From Polynucleobacter sp. MWH-HuK1 (GTDB lineage Bacteria > Pseudomonadota > Gammaproteobacteria > Burkholderiales > Burkholderiaceae), in assembly GCF_018881815.1 (NCBI RefSeq), contig NZ_JACVPP010000001.1:493352-557351 (forward strand): 64,000 bases of DNA, in the 5' to 3' direction. Below, in pieces: positions 50,330 to 61,641 of the stretch. Each line of letters starts with the position of its first letter. Positions within the stretch are counted from its first letter, which is position 1. The position numbers and the translations under genes were made by a program. Below the pieces are notes generated by a model, which searched no databases, was not told where the DNA came from, and saw nothing but the letters and a program-made list of their open reading frames with translations.

Positions 50330-50787
50330 TTTGCTTTACCCCAGCGTTGTAGGAGGTCGCAAACTTTTGAGGGGTCTGTAGAGGAAAGCAAAGTTTGGCG
50401 TGCATCTGCGTCTGATAGCAGTTGAGCAATTGAAGATAGGATTTCTAAATGCTGTTGCGTCGCCTTTTCAGGCACCAGTAAGAAAATCAGAATTGAGACT
50501 GGTTCGCCGTCGGGGGCCGCAAACTCAATAGGGTCTTGGAGTCTCATAAAGCCAGCGCTTGGCTGTTTCAAGCCTTTAACTCGGCCGTGTGGAATAGCCA
50601 CCCCAGCACCAAGAGCGGTAGAGCCTAAATCTTCGCGTGCATTAAGGAACTCAACTACAGAATTTTTATCAATCCCAGTTTGTTTGGCAAATAGCTCTCC
50701 AGCGGCTGCAAATGCATCGACCCTACTTTTGGCAGGTACGTCCAATGCAATGCAGTCGGGAGTGAAAAGATGGGTCAGGGCATTCAT
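50326..50787 (-). CDS. ptsN: PTS nitrogen-type EIIA component
   Basis: [35 protein letters not shown]. Confidence 0.96.
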   Translation of the reverse strand: MNALTHLFTPDCIALDVPAKSRVDAFAAAGELFAKQTGIDKNSVVEFLNAREDLGSTALGAGVAIPHGRVKGLKQPSAGFMRLQDPIEFAAPDGEPVSILIFLLVPEKATQQHLEILSSIAQLLSDADARQTLLSSTDPSKVCDLLQRWGKAK

Positions 50788-50820
50788 GTGAATTGATTAT
50801 AGGTGTCCTGACAAAAGAGA

Positions 50821-51150
50821 TCACTCAAAATGCTTTTCGTGGTGATGATCTTGGACCTTTTCTTTGTGTTTAACGACTTGACGCTCCAGTTTATCTACCA
50901 CCGCATCCATCGCATGGTAGAGGTCGGCGTTATGTGCTTCAGCGAACAAGTCCTTCCCCTTAAGGTGAATAGTGATCTCAGCGCTTTGGCGAAGATCCTT
51001 TTCCTTGGCCTTATCTACTATCAGGAAGGCGGACGCATCAATCACATGGTCAAAGTGCTTACGAATTTTGGCTAGCCCTGCCTCAAGGTGTGAGCGCATT
51101 GCGGGTGTAACTTCTACATGACGGCTATTAATTTTTAAATTCATTAGCAA
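50821..51150 (-). CDS. hpf: Ribosome hibernation promoting factor (short form)
   Basis: MNLKINSRHVEVTPAMRSHLEAGLAKIRKHFDHVIDA; ends HHHEKHFE; between lptB and ptsN. MNLK... start possible two codons downstream of the ORF start. Confidence 0.95.
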   Translation of the reverse strand: MLMNLKINSRHVEVTPAMRSHLEAGLAKIRKHFDHVIDASAFLIVDKAKEKDLRQSAEITIHLKGKDLFAEAHNADLYHAMDAVVDKLERQVVKHKEKVQDHHHEKHFE

Positions 51151-51338
51151 CTCCTTGTATAGATACTATTGATGCGTGCGCATACTGATGCCTGGGGTGC
51201 GCAGCAGGCCCCTGAAATTTTTTGAGCTGTTTTTTTTGGAAAAATAAACCATGAACCTCCAGCGTATCAGCGAATTTGCTGAAAACCAAGAGGGTGAAGC
51301 GATTTTTATTGCTAAAAAGGTCGGAAGCCTTACTGGGC

Positions 51339-52106
51339 TTACATCCGGAAGTTTTCGCCTAGGTAGACTCTTCTAACAGCATCGTTTTGAATAATCTGAT
51401 CTGGTTTCCCTTCGGCTAGCACGCTACCTTCGCTGATGATGTAAGCGTGGTCGCAGATGCCTAGGGTTTCACGGACATTGTGATCGGTGATCAGAACCCC
51501 AATTTGACGGTCTCGCAAGAAGCGAACGATTCGCTGAATTTCCCCAACGGCAATAGGGTCAACACCGGCAAATGGTTCATCTAACAAAATAAATTTAGGC
51601 TGGGAAGCAAGAGCTCTTGCAATCTCAACGCGCCTACGCTCGCCGCCCGAAAGGGAAAGGGCTGGATTATTGCGTAGGTGGCTAATCTGAAGTTCGCCCA
51701 AGAGCTCATCTAGGCGATTGGCAATCTCACCTTTGCTGAGGGGTTTGCCTCCCTGAACTTGGAGCTCAAGTACAGCTTGGATGTTTTCAGCTACGTTGAG
51801 TTTTCGGAATACAGAGGCTTCTTGCGGTAAATAAGAAAGCCCCATGCGGGCTCTCTCGTGAATTGGTAGGTGTGTAATATCTGCACCATCAAGAACAATA
51901 TTCCCGCCATCTAGGGGAACGAGACCAACAATCATGTAGAAGGATGTTGTTTTACCTGCTCCATTAGGGCCCAACAAACCTACAACCTCTCCGCAACGCA
52001 CTTGAACGGATACGTCTCGAACCACAGTTCTTGAGCCATAACGTTTTTGTAGGTTATGGGCGCTGAGTGTGGGCGCATTATTGGCTTGAGTTAAATCCGC
52101 TGTCAT
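51339..52106 (-). CDS. lptB: LPS export ABC transporter ATP-binding protein LptB
   Basis: [52 protein letters not shown]. Confidence 0.97.
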   Translation of the reverse strand: MTADLTQANNAPTLSAHNLQKRYGSRTVVRDVSVQVRCGEVVGLLGPNGAGKTTSFYMIVGLVPLDGGNIVLDGADITHLPIHERARMGLSYLPQEASVFRKLNVAENIQAVLELQVQGGKPLSKGEIANRLDELLGELQISHLRNNPALSLSGGERRRVEIARALASQPKFILLDEPFAGVDPIAVGEIQRIVRFLRDRQIGVLITDHNVRETLGICDHAYIISEGSVLAEGKPDQIIQNDAVRRVYLGENFRM

Positions 52107-52672
52107 TTCTCTAATGTTGCTTTTCGTCTTGGTGAAAGGATGGCTCTTGCTAGTGGTAGGTCTTCTGGCTTTGCATCCTTTGGAGGGATGACACGATAGT
52201 ACTGCTTTACATCATCGTACTCAATTTTCCAGCCCTTCAATTGATCGAGCATTTGCATATTGAGCAAGCGTTTCAGGCTGGCGTCACCAGTGATTGTTAG
52301 AAACTCTGTTTTGGCATCATAGGTAACCTGGGCGCCACGCCCTTGCATAAATTCATCTGCAGGCCCTTCGCGACGTTGCCTGAAACTGGCTACCTCATTG
52401 GGATTGCCAATGACATCAACAAATTCATAGCCTTGAGGGTCAACTGTAATGTGCCCATCTTCACCGGTAACAATAATACTGCCTTTAATGAGGAGAACTT
52501 GGCCGTTGAGGTCATAAATTTGTTTAACGTCGTTTACGGAAACTTTTTCTGCTTCCAAAATGACAGGCTTGTCTTGATCTGCTTTTTCAGCGCGCGCTAG
52601 ACTCGCTACAGTGAGTCCTAATGCAAGGCAGCCAATAAGGATGCGAGTGTGCCGGCAATGAATCATGCGCAT
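52103..52672 (-). CDS. lptA: LPS transport periplasmic protein LptA
   Basis: [38 protein letters not shown] (OstA/LptA fold); between lptB and lptC. Confidence 0.93.
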   Translation of the reverse strand: MRMIHCRHTRILIGCLALGLTVASLARAEKADQDKPVILEAEKVSVNDVKQIYDLNGQVLLIKGSIIVTGEDGHITVDPQGYEFVDVIGNPNEVASFRQRREGPADEFMQGRGAQVTYDAKTEFLTITGDASLKRLLNMQMLDQLKGWKIEYDDVKQYYRVIPPKDAKPEDLPLARAILSPRRKATLEK

Positions 52673-53313
52673 TATGGATTTCTCCGTGGAGCGCGTTCAA
52701 TGCGCCCCTTAACTTGACCACTGAGTACCATACTTTGTTCAACATTATTGAATACTCCACCATCTGTGGAGTGCATGATCGACATTCCCTGCTCCAGGAT
52801 AATGGGTCGATTAGTTTCAATAATGTCATCATTAATTAAAACTTTGAAATAACTAGAGCTGGCTAACATTCTTAAGGTGGCTGGCTGCGTTGCAGTAGCA
52901 TCTTGAGCGGGTCGGAAAATACTAGCGTTATCGTATAAATCCAAAATGGTGAGATCACCATCGAGATGCCCGGTGTCGGATTTGACTGTTACCGGCGCCT
53001 TATCGGCTTGAAACAAACGCATGCGGGGCGTCAGAATATCGATGGATGCGTCATCATCATAGTGGGTTACCTTTACCCCCAGAATTCGATATTTAGTGTT
53101 TCCCAATTCATTTAGCGCAGATAGCGCGCCATCTTTAATGGTGTAATCAGGCTCATGCAGTCGTACTCGCTCTAGAGGAGATTTTTCCGGCGGAGTATTT
53201 TTTTGTACTAACCAAAAAGTGGCTAGCGTAAGGGCGCCCATCAAAATTAACGGCATTAGACGCAACAGCGTACGACCAATACCAAGCTTAATTTGTTGGG
53301 GATTCAACTGCAT
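52672..53313 (-). CDS. lptC: LPS export system protein LptC
   Basis: Single N-terminal TM then EPDYTIKDGALSALNELG...YRILGVKVTHYDDD; position upstream of lptA. Confidence 0.92.
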   Translation of the reverse strand: MQLNPQQIKLGIGRTLLRLMPLILMGALTLATFWLVQKNTPPEKSPLERVRLHEPDYTIKDGALSALNELGNTKYRILGVKVTHYDDDASIDILTPRMRLFQADKAPVTVKSDTGHLDGDLTILDLYDNASIFRPAQDATATQPATLRMLASSSYFKVLINDDIIETNRPIILEQGMSIMHSTDGGVFNNVEQSMVLSGQVKGRIERAPRRNP

Positions 53314-53316
53314 TGC

Positions 53317-53889
53317 TTAGCTACGAGCCTTGGCTAGTAATTCTTCGTAGCGATTCTGCGCTTTGAGAATGAGATCACACACTTCACGCACGGCGCTATT
53401 GCCGCCGTTACGGGTAGTAACTAAGTGAGCAAATTCTTTTACGGCTTCATGGCCTTGCGCTGGACAAATTCGCAATGCTGCCCCCTTCATCATTTGCATG
53501 TCTGGCCAGTCGTCGCCCATAACAGCACAATCTGCTGAAGTGAGTCCTAAGGATTTGAGGACCTCTGCCAATGCAATAGCTTTGTTTTCAACGCCCATGT
53601 GGACATATTTAATTCCGAGCTCTTCACAGCGGGCCAAAACCATTTTGGAATTTCTGCCAGTGATGATTGCGGTAGGAATGCCACATTGCTCTAATAATTT
53701 GATGCCCAAGCCATCTTGAATATCAAAGGCTTTTAAAGATTCTTTACCATCGGCACCAATCCACACTTGACCATTCGTTAGGACGCCATCTACGTCTAGA
53801 ACTAAGAGTTTTACCTTGCCTGCACGCTCCCAGGCTTGGGGATATTGGGCTAACGGGTTGGTGTTATGAGTACTAAAGGCGCTGGGCAT
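53317..53889 (-). CDS. kdsC: 3-deoxy-manno-octulosonate-8-phosphatase
   Basis: LLVLDVDGVLTNGQVWIGADGKESLKAFDIQDGLGIKLL; MGDDWPDMQMM. Confidence 0.96.
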   Translation of the reverse strand: MPSAFSTHNTNPLAQYPQAWERAGKVKLLVLDVDGVLTNGQVWIGADGKESLKAFDIQDGLGIKLLEQCGIPTAIITGRNSKMVLARCEELGIKYVHMGVENKAIALAEVLKSLGLTSADCAVMGDDWPDMQMMKGAALRICPAQGHEAVKEFAHLVTTRNGGNSAVREVCDLILKAQNRYEELLAKARS

Positions 53890-53912
53890 GAATGGATCGA
53901 TTGCTAAGGAGG

Positions 53913-54905
53913 TTAAATAACTTTGGCTGCAAATAAATCATGTAGATTTAAGGCGCCTAATAAATGGCCTTTGTCATCAGTAACCACTAGATGATTGATG
54001 CGATGCTTCTCCATCATCTCAATCGCTTCTTCGGCCAGCAGTACTTCTGGGATGGTGCGAGGATCGGCGGTAGTTGCGCTCTCGAGTTTGATGCCATCTA
54101 GGTTGGTAGTTTTTTCTAGAAGGCGACGTAAGTCGCCATCGGTCAATATGCCAAACACTTTTTGGTTGGCATCTAGAATCACTACCATACCCATGCGTTT
54201 TGATGTCATCTCTAATAAGGCATCTTGCAGTGATGCATCGACCGAGATCTTTGGGGTATCTGCAAAACTGCGCATCACTTCACTGACGTGCATGAGTTGT
54301 TTGCGACCTAGTCTGCCACCAGGATGAGATCGAATAAAGTCTTCAGCTTTAAATCCTCTGGCATCAAGTAATGCAACAGCCAATGCGTCACCCATTGCTA
54401 ATGCTGCAGTAGTACTGGTGGTGGGCGCAAGATTTAATGGACAAGCTTCTTTTTCAACACTGGTATCCAGATGGGCATCCGCCAAATTGGCAAGAGAAGA
54501 ATTTGGTGCGCCAGTTAGTGCAATGAGTTTGGCGCCCGTGCGCTTCACAATAGGTACGATTGTCAGAAGTTCATCTGTTTCACCAGAATTCGATAGTGCA
54601 ACAAAAACATCGTCTCTAGTAACCATCCCGAGATCACCATGGCTGGCCTCAGCGGGGTGAACAAAAAAGGCAGGAGAGCCGGTAGATGCAAAGGTTGCGG
54701 CAATTTTGCGAGCAATATGGCCAGATTTTCCTATTCCGGACACCACGATTCGGCCTTTGCAGGCATGTAAGAGTTCAACCGCCAGCACAAGGGCGTCAGC
54801 ATTGACGCCTTCAAGGCGATCTCGCATTGTTTGCAGTGCAGCAGCCTCAATACTGAGGGTGTCGCGCGCAAGCTTTAGGGTACGTTCACGAGTCTTAGCT
54901 ATCAT
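53913..54905 (-). CDS. kdsD: Arabinose-5-phosphate isomerase (SIS plus CBS domains)
   Basis: GKSGHIARKIAATFASTGSPAFFVHPAEASHGDLGM; two C-terminal CBS domains. Confidence 0.96.
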   Translation of the reverse strand: MIAKTRERTLKLARDTLSIEAAALQTMRDRLEGVNADALVLAVELLHACKGRIVVSGIGKSGHIARKIAATFASTGSPAFFVHPAEASHGDLGMVTRDDVFVALSNSGETDELLTIVPIVKRTGAKLIALTGAPNSSLANLADAHLDTSVEKEACPLNLAPTTSTTAALAMGDALAVALLDARGFKAEDFIRSHPGGRLGRKQLMHVSEVMRSFADTPKISVDASLQDALLEMTSKRMGMVVILDANQKVFGILTDGDLRRLLEKTTNLDGIKLESATTADPRTIPEVLLAEEAIEMMEKHRINHLVVTDDKGHLLGALNLHDLFAAKVI

Positions 54906-54916
54906 CGGGTAAGTAT

Positions 54917-56899
54917 ATGCCGTCAGTCCTTCAATTAACCCTCATTCTCCTGGCCTCGGGTGTGGCCGGAGTAGTTATTTTCCGCTATTTTGGCTTGCCC
55001 CCTATTTTGGGCTATTTGGCCATTGGAGTGCTGATTGGTCCCCATGCCTTGGGTTTGGCTAATGACTCAGCCACCGTTAAGTATTTAGCGGAATTTGGCG
55101 TCGTTTTCTTGATGTTCTCGATCGGGCTGGAATTTAACCTCCACAAGCTGAGGGCAATGCGATCTATCGTATTTGGCCTGGGCGGCAGTCAAGTCATTCT
55201 GACAATGCTGCTAGCAATCCCCGCAAGCTTATTAATGAATTGGATTTACCCCATCTCATGGCATGCTGCTATTGCTTTAGGTGGCGCGTTGGCAATGTCA
55301 TCTACAGCAATTGTGACTAAATTGATTTCGGATCGTGCCGAATTAGAAACTGAACATGGTCGCAACGTTGTGGGTATTTTGCTATTCCAGGATTTGGCAG
55401 TTGTATTCCTTTTGATCTTATTGCCATCTCTCGGAAAAAATCCTTCGGACTTGTTTGTTGCGCTAACAACAGCTTCTATCAAAATTACGATTGCTTTGGT
55501 CTTGATTTTTTTCATAGGCCAAACACTGATGAGTCGCTGGTTTAGGTTGGTTGCGAAGTTGCGCTCACAAGAGTTGTTCATGCTGAACCTCTTATTGATT
55601 GTGCTCGGCATGGCGGGGTTAACAGAACATTTTGGTTTATCTCTAGCACTCGGAGCCTTCTTGGCGGGCATGTTGATTTCTGAAACACCTTATCGTCATC
55701 AGGTGGAAGAAGACGTCAAACCATTCCGCGATGTCTTGCTGGGACTCTTCTTTATTACGATTGGCATGTTGTTGGATTTCAATGTCATTCGTGAGCAGTG
55801 GATGCTTGTTCTAGTTTTGTTAATCGGGCCACTTGTCTTTAAGTTTGGCCTTATCGCTCTGTTGTCTAGAGTCTTTGGCTCAAGCCCGGGCATTTCCATT
55901 AGAACCGGTTTATGCCTGGCTCAGGCCGGTGAATTCGGCTTTGTGTTGCTCAATCAAATTGATGGTTTGGATTTGATTGATCCCACTTTGAGTCAAGCGG
56001 TATTAGCAGCTATGTTGATCTCGATGTTCTGCGCACCATTCCTAATTGAATATAGCGATCGCATTGCAATGCGCTTCTCTAGTAATGAATGGCTATTGCA
56101 ATCTCTTGCATTGACACGTGTTGCTGCTAAGAGTGTGCGTAATGAAAACCATGTCGTTATTTGTGGTTTTGGTCGTTCGGGTCAGAGTTTGGCACGCATG
56201 CTTGATCAAGAAAAAATTCCGTACATTGCCTTAGATTTAGATCCAGATCGCGTCAAAGAAGCTGCAGCTGCTGGTGACAATGTGGTTTATGGCGATGCAA
56301 GTCGTGAAAATTATTTAGTTGCTGCTGGCCTCTCCAGAGCCAAAGCGGTAGTGATTACCTATGCTGATACTGCCGCAAGTATGCGCGTTCTTCGTCAGGT
56401 TGAACACTTACGGCCAGGTATGACTGTGCTGGTACGTACTCGAGATGATGCGGATATTGCCAAGCTGCAAGCAGCTGGCGCCACAGAAGTAGTGCCTGAA
56501 CTGATTGAAGGTAGTTTGATGATCGCCTCCCATGTCTTATTGATTATGGGCGTGCCAATGCGCAAGGTAGTGCGACGTATCACCACAGCGCGTGAAGAGC
56601 GCTATAGCCTATTGAGGGGTTACTTCCGAGGTTCGGCAGATGATGATTTTGGTTCGAATGAATCTTGGCGCTTGCATGCGATAACGCTTTTACCGAATTC
56701 ACAAGCAATTGGTAAAACTTTGGGCGAGCTTGATCTAGAGGTAGATGGCGTGAATGTCCAGGCTGTCCGTCGTAAGGCTCGTAATGCCGATTACGTGAAG
56801 TTGGATCCCACCCCTGACCTTACGCTCGAGGCCAATGATATTTTGGTGATCTCAGGCAATTCAGAAGCAACGGATTTAGCTGAAGCTAAATTACTCTGA
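54917..56899 (+). CDS. CPA2-type cation:proton antiporter with TrkA-N domain (KefB/YbaL-like)
   Basis: GLPPILGYLAIGVLIGPHALGL; NHVVICGFGRSGQSLARML (TrkA-N); C-terminal TrkA-C-like region. Confidence 0.94.
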   Translation: MPSVLQLTLILLASGVAGVVIFRYFGLPPILGYLAIGVLIGPHALGLANDSATVKYLAEFGVVFLMFSIGLEFNLHKLRAMRSIVFGLGGSQVILTMLLAIPASLLMNWIYPISWHAAIALGGALAMSSTAIVTKLISDRAELETEHGRNVVGILLFQDLAVVFLLILLPSLGKNPSDLFVALTTASIKITIALVLIFFIGQTLMSRWFRLVAKLRSQELFMLNLLLIVLGMAGLTEHFGLSLALGAFLAGMLISETPYRHQVEEDVKPFRDVLLGLFFITIGMLLDFNVIREQWMLVLVLLIGPLVFKFGLIALLSRVFGSSPGISIRTGLCLAQAGEFGFVLLNQIDGLDLIDPTLSQAVLAAMLISMFCAPFLIEYSDRIAMRFSSNEWLLQSLALTRVAAKSVRNENHVVICGFGRSGQSLARMLDQEKIPYIALDLDPDRVKEAAAAGDNVVYGDASRENYLVAAGLSRAKAVVITYADTAASMRVLRQVEHLRPGMTVLVRTRDDADIAKLQAAGATEVVPELIEGSLMIASHVLLIMGVPMRKVVRRITTAREERYSLLRGYFRGSADDDFGSNESWRLHAITLLPNSQAIGKTLGELDLEVDGVNVQAVRRKARNADYVKLDPTPDLTLEANDILVISGNSEATDLAEAKLL

Positions 56900-56913
56900 G
56901 ATCGGATAGCACC

Positions 56914-59805
56914 TTATTTTTTCTTTTTGCTCGGCACTGGCGCTTTGCGAGTTAGCAAAGGGGCTAAGTAGTGGCCTGTAAAGCTCAATTCATTCTTAGC
57001 TACATCTTCTGGTGTCCCAGTAGCAATAATCTGCCCGCCACCAGCACCACCCATAGGGCCTAAATCGATAATCCAATCCGCCGTCTTAATGACATCGAGA
57101 TTGTGCTCAATGATGACAATTGTGTTGCCCTGTTTCTTGAGTGTTTGAATGACTGTCAATAACAACTGGATGTCATGGAAATGCAAGCCAGTAGTCGGTT
57201 CATCCAATATATATAAAGTTCTACCGGTATCGCGCTTGGAAAGCTCCAGAGAAAGTTTTACGCGTTGCGCTTCACCGCCGGATAAGGTGGTTGCGCTTTG
57301 TCCAAGCTGAACATAGCCTAAGCCAACATCTAATAGGGTCTTAAGTTTGCGTTTAACAACGGGTACGGCTTCGAAGAATTCATGTGCTTGTTCGATAGTC
57401 ATCGATAACACTTCATGAATATTCTTACCCTTGTAACGAATGTCTAAAGTTTCGCGGTTGTAGCGTTTACCGTGACACACATCGCAAGGAACATAGACAT
57501 CCGGCAAGAAATGCATTTCTACTTTGAGAACGCCATCGCCTTCACAAGAATCGCAGCGACCACCTTTAACGTTAAAGGAGAAACGGCCTGCCTCATAGCC
57601 ACGTTCACGTGAAGCGGGAACACCTGCAAAGAGTTCTCTGATTGGAGTAAAGAGCCCCGTATAAGTAGCTGGGTTGGAGCGTGGTGTTCTGCCAATCGGT
57701 GACTGGTCAACGCTAATGACTTTATCAAAATGCTCTAAACCTTTAATTGCATCGTGTGCTGCTGGCTCCGCATTGGAGCCATATAAGTGCTGGGCTACAG
57801 CATGATGCAGGGTGTCATTAATTAGGGTTGATTTACCGGAGCCCGATACGCCAGTAACGCAAGTCAATAAGCCAACTGGAATCTTGGCATGCACTGATTG
57901 CAAATTATTGCCGCGTGCACCAATGATTTCTAAAAAACGATCATTCACTGGGATGCGATTTTCTGGAACTGCGATAGCTTCGCGACCAGAGAGGTATGCG
58001 CCAGTTAAGGAATTTGTATTTGCTTCTACTTCTGCCGGAGTGCCTTGAGCAACAATTTCTCCACCATGAACGCCTGCTCCAGGACCAATATCAATCACCC
58101 AGTCAGATGCACGAATCATATCTTCATCATGTTCAACCACTAAGACGCTATTGCCTAAATCACGCAAGTGTTTGAGGGTACCAATTAGACGGTCATTATC
58201 ACGTTGATGCAGGCCAATCGATGGTTCATCTAAGACGTACATGACGCCCGTTAAGCCAGAGCCAATCTGGCTTGCTAGGCGGATACGCTGCGCTTCACCA
58301 CCTGAAAGAGTATCTGCACTACGCTCGAGAGAAAGGTAATCAAGGCCTACGTCATTTAAAAAGCGTAGACGTGCGCTAATTTCTTTAACGATCTTGTCGG
58401 CAATTTCTCGTTTAGCACCTTTGAGCTCAAGCGCTTCAAAATATTCTTTTGCCTCTTTAAGAGGTAGGGCACTGATTTCATAGATAGCGCGCGATTGTTT
58501 TTTCTCACCCACTTTGACAAAGCGAGCTTCCTTGCGTAAGCGGCTGCCATTGCATTCTGGGCATATTTGTACGTTTTGATAGCGTGATAATTCTTCACGC
58601 ACTGTCATTGAGTCAGTTTCGCGATAGCGTCTTTCAAAGTTGGCAACAATACCCTCGAAAGCATGCTCGCGAATACTATTTTTGCCACGCTCGTTGATGT
58701 ATTCAAAAGGAATAGTGACATCGCCAGAGCCTAATAGAATAAGGTCCTGCTGTTTCTTATTGAGTGTCTCAAATGGTTTTTCTACATCAAAGCCACCATG
58801 CTTAGCTAAGGTCTGTAGCAACTTGAAATAGAACTGATTACGACGATCCCAGCCTTTAATCGCTCCTGATGCCAGCGATAGATCTGGATGAGCAACGATT
58901 CGTTTTGGATCAAAGAAGGACTGGTGGCCAAGGCCGTCACACGATGGGCAGGCGCCCATTGGATTATTAAAAGAGAAGAGGCGAGGCTCTAATTCTTGTA
59001 AAGAGTATGAGCACACTGGGCAAGCAAACTTGCTAGAGAAAATCATCTCTTTGCCGGTATCCATATCAACAATCATGGCTTTACCATCAGCGAGGCGTAA
59101 AGCAGTTTCAAAAGATTCTGCTAAACGTTGCTGAATATCTGGTCGAACTTTAATGCGATCTACAACTACTTCAATCGAGTGCTTATCGTTTTTCTTTAGT
59201 GTTGGTAGTTGATCAACTTCAAAGATCTCCGCCTTAGCAGCATTGGCTGTACCGCCGCCAGAACGCACCCGAAAGCGAACAAAGCCTTGTGCCTGTAAGT
59301 CTTGGAAGAGGTCAACGAATTCGCCTTTACGTTCGCTTACAACGGGAGCCAGAATCATCAACTTTGTATCTTCTGGCATCGATAACACGGTATCGACCAT
59401 TTGCGAAACGCTTTGCGCTTCTAATGGAAGATCATGATCTGGGCAATGCGGCGTTCCTGCACGTGCAAATAATAAACGCAAGTAATCATGAATTTCAGTA
59501 ACGGTACCAACGGTAGAGCGCGGATTGTGGCTAGTTGCTTTTTGCTCAATCGAAATCGCTGGTGATAACCCTTCAATCGTGTCAACGTCTGGTTTTTCCA
59601 TGAGTTGTAAAAACTGACGTGCGTAAGCCGAGAGAGACTCAACGTATCGGCGCTGGCCTTCCGCATAGAGAGTGTCGAAAGCCAATGAGCTTTTGCCTGA
59701 GCCGGATAAACCAGTGAGGACGACTAATTTCTCTCTAGGGATGTCTAGATTGATGTTTTTGAGGTTATGGGTGCGGGCACCGCGGATCTTGATTTCGTTA
59801 TTCAT
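56914..59805 (-). CDS. uvrA: Excinuclease ABC subunit UvrA
   Basis: [60 protein letters not shown]. Confidence 0.99.
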   Translation of the reverse strand: MNNEIKIRGARTHNLKNINLDIPREKLVVLTGLSGSGKSSLAFDTLYAEGQRRYVESLSAYARQFLQLMEKPDVDTIEGLSPAISIEQKATSHNPRSTVGTVTEIHDYLRLLFARAGTPHCPDHDLPLEAQSVSQMVDTVLSMPEDTKLMILAPVVSERKGEFVDLFQDLQAQGFVRFRVRSGGGTANAAKAEIFEVDQLPTLKKNDKHSIEVVVDRIKVRPDIQQRLAESFETALRLADGKAMIVDMDTGKEMIFSSKFACPVCSYSLQELEPRLFSFNNPMGACPSCDGLGHQSFFDPKRIVAHPDLSLASGAIKGWDRRNQFYFKLLQTLAKHGGFDVEKPFETLNKKQQDLILLGSGDVTIPFEYINERGKNSIREHAFEGIVANFERRYRETDSMTVREELSRYQNVQICPECNGSRLRKEARFVKVGEKKQSRAIYEISALPLKEAKEYFEALELKGAKREIADKIVKEISARLRFLNDVGLDYLSLERSADTLSGGEAQRIRLASQIGSGLTGVMYVLDEPSIGLHQRDNDRLIGTLKHLRDLGNSVLVVEHDEDMIRASDWVIDIGPGAGVHGGEIVAQGTPAEVEANTNSLTGAYLSGREAIAVPENRIPVNDRFLEIIGARGNNLQSVHAKIPVGLLTCVTGVSGSGKSTLINDTLHHAVAQHLYGSNAEPAAHDAIKGLEHFDKVISVDQSPIGRTPRSNPATYTGLFTPIRELFAGVPASRERGYEAGRFSFNVKGGRCDSCEGDGVLKVEMHFLPDVYVPCDVCHGKRYNRETLDIRYKGKNIHEVLSMTIEQAHEFFEAVPVVKRKLKTLLDVGLGYVQLGQSATTLSGGEAQRVKLSLELSKRDTGRTLYILDEPTTGLHFHDIQLLLTVIQTLKKQGNTIVIIEHNLDVIKTADWIIDLGPMGGAGGGQIIATGTPEDVAKNELSFTGHYLAPLLTRKAPVPSKKKK

Positions 59806-59842
59806 GATTTTTTAGCGTAACTTGTTAATATAGCTCTTTCCC

Positions 59843-61027
59843 ATGAATCCTTCTGAACTTCGCTCCACTCTGGCCTTAGCAGGCATCTTTGGCCTCCGTA
59901 TGTTGGGCTTATTTCTGCTCTTGCCCATCTTCAGCATTCATGCGCGAGGCTTGCCTGGTGGCGAGCATGCCCTTTGGGTGGGTTTGGCACTCGGGATATT
60001 CAATATTGTTCAGGCCTGTTTTTATATCCCTTTGGGGCGTTTATCGGACCGAATTGGGCGTAAACCAGTCGTTTTATGGGGGCTCTCCTTATTTGTAGCT
60101 GGCGCCCTGATTTGTGCCGCTAAAGATGATTTGTTGTGGATTGCTATTGGCCGGGGAATTATGGGGGCAGGCGCAGTTTCAGCAGCTATTTCAGCCTGGG
60201 TGGCTGATTTAACCCGCGAACAAGTTCGAACTCGAGCCATGGCCTTGGTTGGCGGCAGTATTGCCCTCTCATTTGCTCTTTCTTTAGTGATCGCCGCCCC
60301 GATTTATCGCGCGATTAGTCTGAGCGGAATTTTTATTGTTCTGGCGGTTTTGGGTGTCATTGCGATGTTTGTTACTTACTTCATCTTGCCGACAAGTAAG
60401 CCAGAAGCAAAAGTTCAACAAGCGTCTTTAAAAGAAGTTTTCTTTCGTCCAGAGTTGATGCGTTTGAATCTCGGCGTATTTGTATTGCATGCAACTCAAG
60501 TGGCTATGTTCTTGGTGGTACCAAGACTTTTGGTGCAAGCTGGTTTACCGCTCTCTTCCCATTGGGAAATTTATCTTCCAGTTGTATTGTTGTCATTTGT
60601 CTTCATGGCCCCTGCAATTATTTATGGCGAGAAGAAGCAGAAATTAAGAACGGTATTGTTAGTGGCTATTGTTTTGTTGTTGATTGCTGAAACAGTATTC
60701 ACTCAAGCTAATTCAGTCATGTCTATAGCGATTGCGCTGTTGATTTATTTTGTCGGCTTTAATTTGCTGGAGGCTTTGCAGCCATCCTTAGTGTCACGTT
60801 TTGCAAAAGAATCTAAGGGCACTGCCCTAGGTGTTTACAACACTACGCAATCGATTGGCTTGTTCTCTGGGGCTGCAATTGGAGGTTATTTAATGGATAG
60901 CCATGGTGATTTATCGGTCTTTGCAATGGGTGCGGCGCTCTTGGTTTGCTGGCTTATAATTGCTTGGTCGATGGGTGAAATGCCAACGAGAGCAACAGAA
61001 TCAAAGGATGTAGCCACAAAGACATAA
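59843..61027 (+). CDS. MFS transporter
   Basis: 12-TM-like; PLGRLSDRIGRKPVVLWGL MFS motif A. Confidence 0.94.
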   Translation: MNPSELRSTLALAGIFGLRMLGLFLLLPIFSIHARGLPGGEHALWVGLALGIFNIVQACFYIPLGRLSDRIGRKPVVLWGLSLFVAGALICAAKDDLLWIAIGRGIMGAGAVSAAISAWVADLTREQVRTRAMALVGGSIALSFALSLVIAAPIYRAISLSGIFIVLAVLGVIAMFVTYFILPTSKPEAKVQQASLKEVFFRPELMRLNLGVFVLHATQVAMFLVVPRLLVQAGLPLSSHWEIYLPVVLLSFVFMAPAIIYGEKKQKLRTVLLVAIVLLLIAETVFTQANSVMSIAIALLIYFVGFNLLEALQPSLVSRFAKESKGTALGVYNTTQSIGLFSGAAIGGYLMDSHGDLSVFAMGAALLVCWLIIAWSMGEMPTRATESKDVATKT

Positions 61028-61108
61028 CCGCAGCTTCATAGATTAAATTAAAGCGAGCAGTTTATTTTTTAGCAGCAATAACAGTAGTATTTTTCTTCGG
61101 GAGACAAC

Positions 61109-61564
61109 ATGGCTTCGGTAAATAAGGTCATCATCGTAGGTAACGTAGGACGCGATCCAGAAACGCGTTATATGCCAAGCGGCGACGCTGTTACAAACAT
61201 TTCAGTAGCAACATCTGACCGCTACAAAGACAAACAAACTGGCGAAATGAAAGAAACCACAGAATGGCACCGTGTTGCATTCTTCGGCAAGCTTGCAGAA
61301 ATAGCTGGTCAGTACCTCAAAAAGGGTTCACAGGTTTATGTTGAAGGTCGTTTGCGTACTCGCAAATGGACTGACGCTAGCGGCCAAGAAAAGTATTCCA
61401 CAGAGATCGTTGCAGAAACTATGCAAATGCTTGGTGGTAAGCCAGTTGGCGGCAGTGGTGATGGTGGCGAAAGCTACAGCCGCTCAAAGCCGGCTGAGCA
61501 GTCTGCTCCAGCAGCTTCAAATGCTGCCTCACTGGGCGCAATGGACGACGATATTCCGTTTTAA
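61109..61564 (+). CDS. ssb: Single-stranded DNA-binding protein
   Basis: [38 protein letters not shown]-terminal tip MDDDIPF. Confidence 0.99.
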   Translation: MASVNKVIIVGNVGRDPETRYMPSGDAVTNISVATSDRYKDKQTGEMKETTEWHRVAFFGKLAEIAGQYLKKGSQVYVEGRLRTRKWTDASGQEKYSTEIVAETMQMLGGKPVGGSGDGGESYSRSKPAEQSAPAASNAASLGAMDDDIPF

Positions 61565-61599
61565 GCAAAATCAACTAATGCGCTGAATGCCGTAATAGC

Positions 61600-61636
61600 A
61601 AAAACCCCTTTTAGGATTTCCTGCAAGGGGTTTTTA
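61600..61636. terminator. Bidirectional Rho-independent terminator between ssb and queF
   Basis: AAAAACCCCTT - 14 nt - AAGGGGTTTTT, perfect 11-bp stem with U tracts in both directions. Confidence 0.88.
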
Positions 61637-61641
61637 TTTAA

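Noticed and set aside
51251-51376. Short plus-strand ORF (MNLQRISEFAENQEGEAIFIAKKVGSLTG...) in the lptB-hpf gap as an rpoN remnant or new peptide
   Set aside because: Wrong strand for an rpoN remnant, no similarity to the RpoN C-terminus, overlaps the lptB 3' end.
59806-59842. LexA box in the uvrA/MFS divergent intergenic region
   Set aside because: No CTG-N10-CAG-like palindrome visible in the 37-bp gap.
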